NCBI RefSeq assembly: GCF_013620825.1
Contig: NZ_NJIC01000044.1
Location: 1-35,221 of the forward strand
Length of the DNA stretch: 35,221 bases
Reading direction: 5' to 3'
Source: Rhodanobacter sp. PCA2
Lineage (GTDB): Bacteria; Pseudomonadota; Gammaproteobacteria; Xanthomonadales; Rhodanobacteraceae
The stretch's first letter is position 1; every line of letters begins with the position of its first letter. This document shows, piece after piece, positions 32,001-35,221 of the stretch. The position numbers and the translations under genes were made by a program. The notes under the pieces are model-generated. The model was not told the origin of the DNA, did not search any database, and was given only the letters and a program-made list of their open reading frames with translations.

Positions 32001-32529
32001 GCTGGGCGACCTGCGCCACGACGGCGCGGGCGGCCACGTGCGCCTGCTGGCCAGTGCCGGCGCGCTGAAGAGGAACGAGGCCCTGCGCGTAGACAAGCTG
32101 CTGGACGCCTGGGTGCCGCACCTGCTCGCGAACGCGAACGCGCTGCAGCTCACCACCTGGGTCGCCGCGCCCGACGCCACCGTGGCGCTGCGGCCGCTGT
32201 CCGCCGGCGAAGCCGCCCGCCATCTCGACGAACTGCTGGCGGCCTTGCGCGCCGGCATGCAGGCGCCGCTGCCGCTCGCGCGCATGACCGCGTTCGCGTG
32301 GCTGAAGCTCGCCACGGACGGTCGCGACGACGCCGCGATCGAGGCCGCGGCGCGCCGGCGCTACAACCACGACGACAGCGGCCACGGCGTCGGCGAAGTG
32401 GACACCGACGCCTGCCTCGCGCGCGAATGGCCCGACTTCACGCGACTGCAGCAGGCCGGCTTCGCGGACTGGCTGCACCTGTACCTGCCGCTGTTCGACA
32501 GCGTGCGCGGAGAGGGAGGCGCCGCATGA
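29038..32529 (+). CDS. recC: Exodeoxyribonuclease V subunit RecC
   Basis: Gamma subunit of the RecBCD helicase-nuclease, which resects double-strand breaks, recognises Chi and loads RecA, and also degrades foreign linear DNA. 1163 aa, close to the usual length of about 1,120. The N-terminal block 'MVVHGNQLEDLRDLLVAWLA' with 'LVQSNGIAQWLKLALA' and 'FPGRFLW'-type segment (QLPGRFLWQAYRAVLG) is diagnostic. 'PRRIVVFGISSLPQQTLEAL', 'ILHDELLAMFEQ', 'VMVPDIQTYAPHIQAVFG', and 'MRAIPFRVVCLLGMNDGDYP' are the conserved inactive-helicase motifs. The C-terminal domain resembles the RecB nuclease fold but is not catalytic. Its stop overlaps the recB start (ATGA), coupling translation. Confidence 0.96.
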   Translation: MPDHPPITEDIQPGLMVVHGNQLEDLRDLLVAWLARAPLAPLEDELMLVQSNGIAQWLKLALARPREAGGMGISAAVEMQLPGRFLWQAYRAVLGREAVSADSPFDKSRLAWRLMRLLPAQLGHADFAPLRHFLGEGQIDPTKLFQLAQQIADLFDQYQVYRADWLEDWEHGRDMLRDELRASHPALPAKQRWQARLWRALLDDVGRAQRGSHRAATHRAFLERAATLQERPAALPRRIVVFGISSLPQQTLEALTALGRISQVLLLVTNPCRHYWAEIIEDRELLKAAQHRHATKPGLPDEPRYEELHLHANPLLAAWGRQGRDYIRLLDTFDRPDAYSARFAALGRDIDLFADPGRDSLLHQVQQAILDLEPLPADPAQRKRLQAGDESLRFHVAHNPQREVEILHDELLAMFEQAARAGKPLAPRDVMVMVPDIQTYAPHIQAVFGRVPPGDPRHLPCSIADRPARGAAPLLVALEQLLRLPESRFAAGDIFDLLDAPALRRRLGLDETALPVLRRWIADAGIRWGLDGAQKQNLGLPPEEQNTWRFGLRRMLLGYAVGDGESLDGIAPCAEVGGLDAALVGPLAALIERLEHWWRTCAVPATPAQWGARLRTLLAEMFDAGRDDDDALALQRLDDALADWELACAEAGFDQPLPLAVVREYWLGAIDESRLSQRFLGGAVSFGTLLPMRAIPFRVVCLLGMNDGDYPRRHDAPDFDLMAQAGQQRPGDRSRREDDRYLFLEALLSARDALYVSWVGRSARDNSALPPSVLVGQLRDYLAAGWRRADDDTHDAASAEKLLAALTTDYPLQAFSQRYFDAAGDARLFTYATEWQRARQAPPTGDDAPLPAWQPETALNLGLLQRFLKAPAKTFYAERLGVRFDALDDTDPEHEPFALDALERHGATDLLLRTAIATGAGALAPTAQRLREQGVLPPGGFGTLALEPIARAARDASEAWRELDARWPQAADIRELRHEALGLRVEDWLGDLRHDGAGGHVRLLASAGALKRNEALRVDKLLDAWVPHLLANANALQLTTWVAAPDATVALRPLSAGEAARHLDELLAALRAGMQAPLPLARMTAFAWLKLATDGRDDAAIEAAARRRYNHDDSGHGVGEVDTDACLAREWPDFTRLQQAGFADWLHLYLPLFDSVRGEGGAA

Positions 32530-35221
32530 GCGCGCCCGCACCGCTGGACCCCCTGCGCCTGCCGCTGGCCGGCATCCAGCTCATCGAGGCCAGCGCCGGC
32601 ACCGGCAAGACCTGGACCATCGCCGCGCTGTACCTGCGCCTGGTGCTGGGCCACGGCGGCGGCCCGGCCCTGCTGCCCGCGCAGATCCTGGTGATGACGT
32701 TCACCCGGGCCGCCACCGCGGAACTGCGCGAACGCATCCGCACGCGCCTGGCCGAGGCCGCCGCCGCGTTCCGCGGCCAGCGCGAGGCCGACGACTTCCT
32801 GCTAGCGCTGATCGCCGACTATCCCGACGAGGACGCGCGCGCCGCCGCCGCGCGGCGCCTGGAACTCGCCGCGCAATGGATGGACGAGGCCGCCGTGTTC
32901 ACCATCCACGGCTGGTGCCAGCGCATGCTGCTGCAGCACGCGTTCGACAGCGGCGAGGCGGCGGCCGAAGGCGGCCTGGCCGACGAAAGCGAACTGCTGG
33001 CCGACGCCGTGCGCGACTACTGGCGCCGCTTCGTCCTCCCGCTGGATCGCGACGCTGCCGAGCTGCTGGCACAGGAATGGCAGGAACCCGACGCGCTGCA
33101 ATACGCGGTCAAGCCGCTGCTGGCCAGCGCGCCCGACGGCCTGCGCCGGAAAGGCCAGCCCGTGCCCGCCATCGCCGACCCCGCGCATGCGCTGAGCGGC
33201 GAGGCGGCAGGGCTGCGCGAAGCCGAAGAGCACGCGCGTGCGCTGTGGCGCGAGCACGGCGGGGAGATCGCGCGGCTGATGCACGAAGCATTGGACAACG
33301 GCGTGCTCAGCGCCGCCAGCTACAAGCGCGCCGCGCTGGAGGCCGACCACGCCGCGTTCGACGCCTGGGGCAGCACCGCGGAACTCGAACAAGCCGGCGC
33401 GCTGACGCGCCATTCCACCGCCAAGCTCACAAGCGCCACCCGCAAGAACCGGGTCACGCCCGCGCACGCGTTCTTCGCCGCCGTCGACGCCGTGCTGGCG
33501 GCCCGCGCCGCCACCGCCCGACTGCGGCCGCTGCTGCTCGCCCACGCCGCGAACTGGATCGCGCAGCGCCTGGACGAAACCCGCCGCGCGCGCGCGCTGC
33601 TCGGCTACGACGACATGCTGAAGCGCCTCGCCGCGGCCCTGCACGGCGCGAACGGCGACGCGCTGGCGCAGACCATCGCCGCGCAATACCCGGCCGCGCT
33701 GGTGGACGAATTCCAGGACACCGACCCGCTGCAATGGCGCAGCCTGCAACGCATCTACGGCGAGTGCGACGACACCGCACTGCTGCTGATCGGCGATCCC
33801 AAGCAGGCGATCTACGGCTTCCGCGGCGCGGACATCCACACCTATTTCCACGCCCGCGAAAGCGCCGCCGAACCGCACTGGACGCTGGGCACCAACCATC
33901 GTTCCAGCAAGGAGCTGGTGGCCGCGGTGAATCGCGTGTTCGAGCACGCGGACACGCAGCCGGACGGCGCGTTCGGCTTCGGCGGCGAGCTGCCGTTCGT
34001 GCCGGTGCAGGCCCGCGGCCGCAGCGAGGTCCTGCAGCTGGACGGCGCCCCGCTGCCCGCGTTGCAACTGGCCCTGCCTCCCTGCGGCGATCCGGTGAGC
34101 ATGGGCGCGTGGCGCGAGTCCATGGCGGCCCACGCCGCCGCGCAACTCGTCGCGTGGCTGGATGCCGCCCAGGCCGGGCGCTGCGGTTTCGTGGGCGCAG
34201 ACGGCCGGCTCACGCCGCTGCAACCCGGCGACGTCGCAATCCTGGTGCGCGACAAGACCGATGCCGCCGCGATGGCCGGCGCCTTGCGCCGGCGCGGCCT
34301 CGCCCATGTCTATCTGTCCGACCAACACTCGGTGTACGCCAGCGAGCAGGCGGTGGACCTGCTGCGCTGGCTGCACGCCTGCGCCCGTCCAGGCGACGAC
34401 CGCGCCATGCGCGCCGCGCTGGCCACGCCCGGCATGGCGCGCAGCCTGGCCGAACTCGCCAGCCTCGACGACGACGCCCGGCGCGAAGCCAGCGACGAGC
34501 ACTTCCGACAGTTGCACGCGCTGTGGCAACGCCACGGCGTGCTGGCGATGCTGCACGAGCTGCTGCACCGCTTCGACCTGCCCGCGCGCCTGCTCGCCTG
34601 CGACGGCGGCGAACGCGCGCTGACCAACATGCTGCACCTGGCCGAGCTGCTGCAGCAGGCCGCCACCGGGCTGGACGGCGAGCACGCGCTGATCCGCTTT
34701 CTCGCCACGCAGATCGAGCAGCCCGGCGGCGGCGAGGATGCCGATGCGCAGCTGGTGCGGCTGGAAAGCGAGGCGGCGCTGGTCAAGCTGGTGACCGTGC
34801 ACAAATCCAAGGGGCTGGAATACCCCGTGGTGCTGCTGCCGTTCGCCTGCGGCTTCCGCGAGATCGACGCCGACAAACCCGTACTTGTGCGCGATGGCGA
34901 GGGCCGGGTCCGCATGGACCTCGAACCCGACGCCGCCGCCTTGCAGGCGGCGGACGACCAACGCCTGCAGGAAGACCTGCGCCTGCTCTACGTGGCGCTC
35001 ACCCGCGCCCGCCATGCGTGCTGGGTGGGCGTGGGCAACCTCAAGCGCGGCAACCGCAAGGACTCCGACCTGCACAAGTCCGCGCTCGGTTACGTGCTGG
35101 CCGGCGGCGACCCCATCGATGCGGAGGCGCTGCTGCCGCGCGTGCGCGCGCTGGCCGGCGAGTGCGCCTCCATCCACCTCGTCGACCTGCCCATGGAAGC
35201 GGACGAACACCGCCACCACCC
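32526..35221 (+). CDS. recB: Exodeoxyribonuclease V subunit RecB (3' end beyond the window)
   Basis: Beta subunit of RecBCD: a UvrD-like 3'-5' helicase with a C-terminal nuclease domain. The first 898 codons are present. Superfamily 1 motifs: Walker A ASAGTGKT (22-29), 'VMTFTRAATAELRERI', 'VFTIHGWCQRML', DEFQDTDP (394-401), 'GDPKQAIYGFRGADIHTYF', 'VTVHKSKGLEYPVV' (from about 756) and 'LLYVALTRAR' (from 820). The nuclease domain lies beyond the right edge and cannot be checked. recD would be expected downstream. Translationally coupled to recC. Confidence 0.96.
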   Translation, partial: MSAPAPLDPLRLPLAGIQLIEASAGTGKTWTIAALYLRLVLGHGGGPALLPAQILVMTFTRAATAELRERIRTRLAEAAAAFRGQREADDFLLALIADYPDEDARAAAARRLELAAQWMDEAAVFTIHGWCQRMLLQHAFDSGEAAAEGGLADESELLADAVRDYWRRFVLPLDRDAAELLAQEWQEPDALQYAVKPLLASAPDGLRRKGQPVPAIADPAHALSGEAAGLREAEEHARALWREHGGEIARLMHEALDNGVLSAASYKRAALEADHAAFDAWGSTAELEQAGALTRHSTAKLTSATRKNRVTPAHAFFAAVDAVLAARAATARLRPLLLAHAANWIAQRLDETRRARALLGYDDMLKRLAAALHGANGDALAQTIAAQYPAALVDEFQDTDPLQWRSLQRIYGECDDTALLLIGDPKQAIYGFRGADIHTYFHARESAAEPHWTLGTNHRSSKELVAAVNRVFEHADTQPDGAFGFGGELPFVPVQARGRSEVLQLDGAPLPALQLALPPCGDPVSMGAWRESMAAHAAAQLVAWLDAAQAGRCGFVGADGRLTPLQPGDVAILVRDKTDAAAMAGALRRRGLAHVYLSDQHSVYASEQAVDLLRWLHACARPGDDRAMRAALATPGMARSLAELASLDDDARREASDEHFRQLHALWQRHGVLAMLHELLHRFDLPARLLACDGGERALTNMLHLAELLQQAATGLDGEHALIRFLATQIEQPGGGEDADAQLVRLESEAALVKLVTVHKSKGLEYPVVLLPFACGFREIDADKPVLVRDGEGRVRMDLEPDAAALQAADDQRLQEDLRLLYVALTRARHACWVGVGNLKRGNRKDSDLHKSALGYVLAGGDPIDAEALLPRVRALAGECASIHLVDLPMEADEHRHH

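Noticed and set aside
28432-32541. 1369-codon open frame on the minus strand opposite recC
   Set aside because: It is antisense to a clear recC, is rich in Arg/Gln/Ala/His and has no recognisable domain. Long antisense frames are expected in such GC-rich coding DNA.
32802-35219. 805-codon minus-strand frame opposite recB
   Set aside because: Shadow of recB, with the same codon-position bias and no domain.

Overview
The window is high-GC, densely packed chromosomal DNA from a Gram-negative bacterium. Periplasmic lipoproteins, a Tat substrate, TonB-like and RecBC proteins, a fused B12 mutase (IcmF), a PNGase A-like amidase and palindromic repeats of the 'VIPAKAGIQ / GFRRNDG' coding type all fit the Xanthomonadales. 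I suspect Rhodanobacteraceae (Dyella / Rhodanobacter / Luteibacter-like), but that placement is inferred from gene content and not proven.

Layout, left to right. (1) 1-7.3 kb: the 5' part of a ClC chloride channel, a possible scrap of a STAND/AAA ATPase, a secreted PNGase A-like amidase, a Tat-exported M24 peptidase, a DUF202 membrane protein, a FrnE-like DsbA oxidoreductase and an unknown lipoprotein. (2) 7.4-12.1 kb: an exported GH31 glycosidase, convergent with a RidA-family protein and a gluconokinase, then an MtfA-type M90 peptidase. PNGase, M24 peptidase and GH31 together suggest breakdown of glycoproteins or plant polymers. (3) 12.2-15.3 kb: a three-gene cassette of an SPFH/SHOCT protein, a double zinc-ribbon membrane protein and a small membrane protein.

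(4) 15.2-20.2 kb is the accessory segment. It holds a REP-associated tyrosine transposase (RAYT) with inverted 18-bp ends, a secreted alpha/beta hydrolase, and a second, truncated copy of the RAYT 3' end on the hydrolase's far side. Next to it lies an AT-rich gene for a GHKL ATPase whose C-terminus has residues arranged like a PD-(D/E)XK nuclease. The remnant of an AbiEii-like nucleotidyltransferase and a small companion ORF follow. This is the best candidate for an undescribed (defence-type) system.

(5) 20.2-25.3 kb: fused isobutyryl-CoA mutase IcmF, whose reading frame carries two palindromic repeat insertions, then a TonB-domain protein and a small unknown gene. (6) 25.5-28.9 kb: a TetR regulator with an alpha/beta hydrolase operon, an M48 lipoprotein protease and two YXWGXW-repeat envelope proteins. 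(7) 29.0-35.2 kb: recC and the first three quarters of recB, overlapping by ATGA, cut by the window edge.

Most long antisense reading frames here are GC-driven shadows and have been left out.
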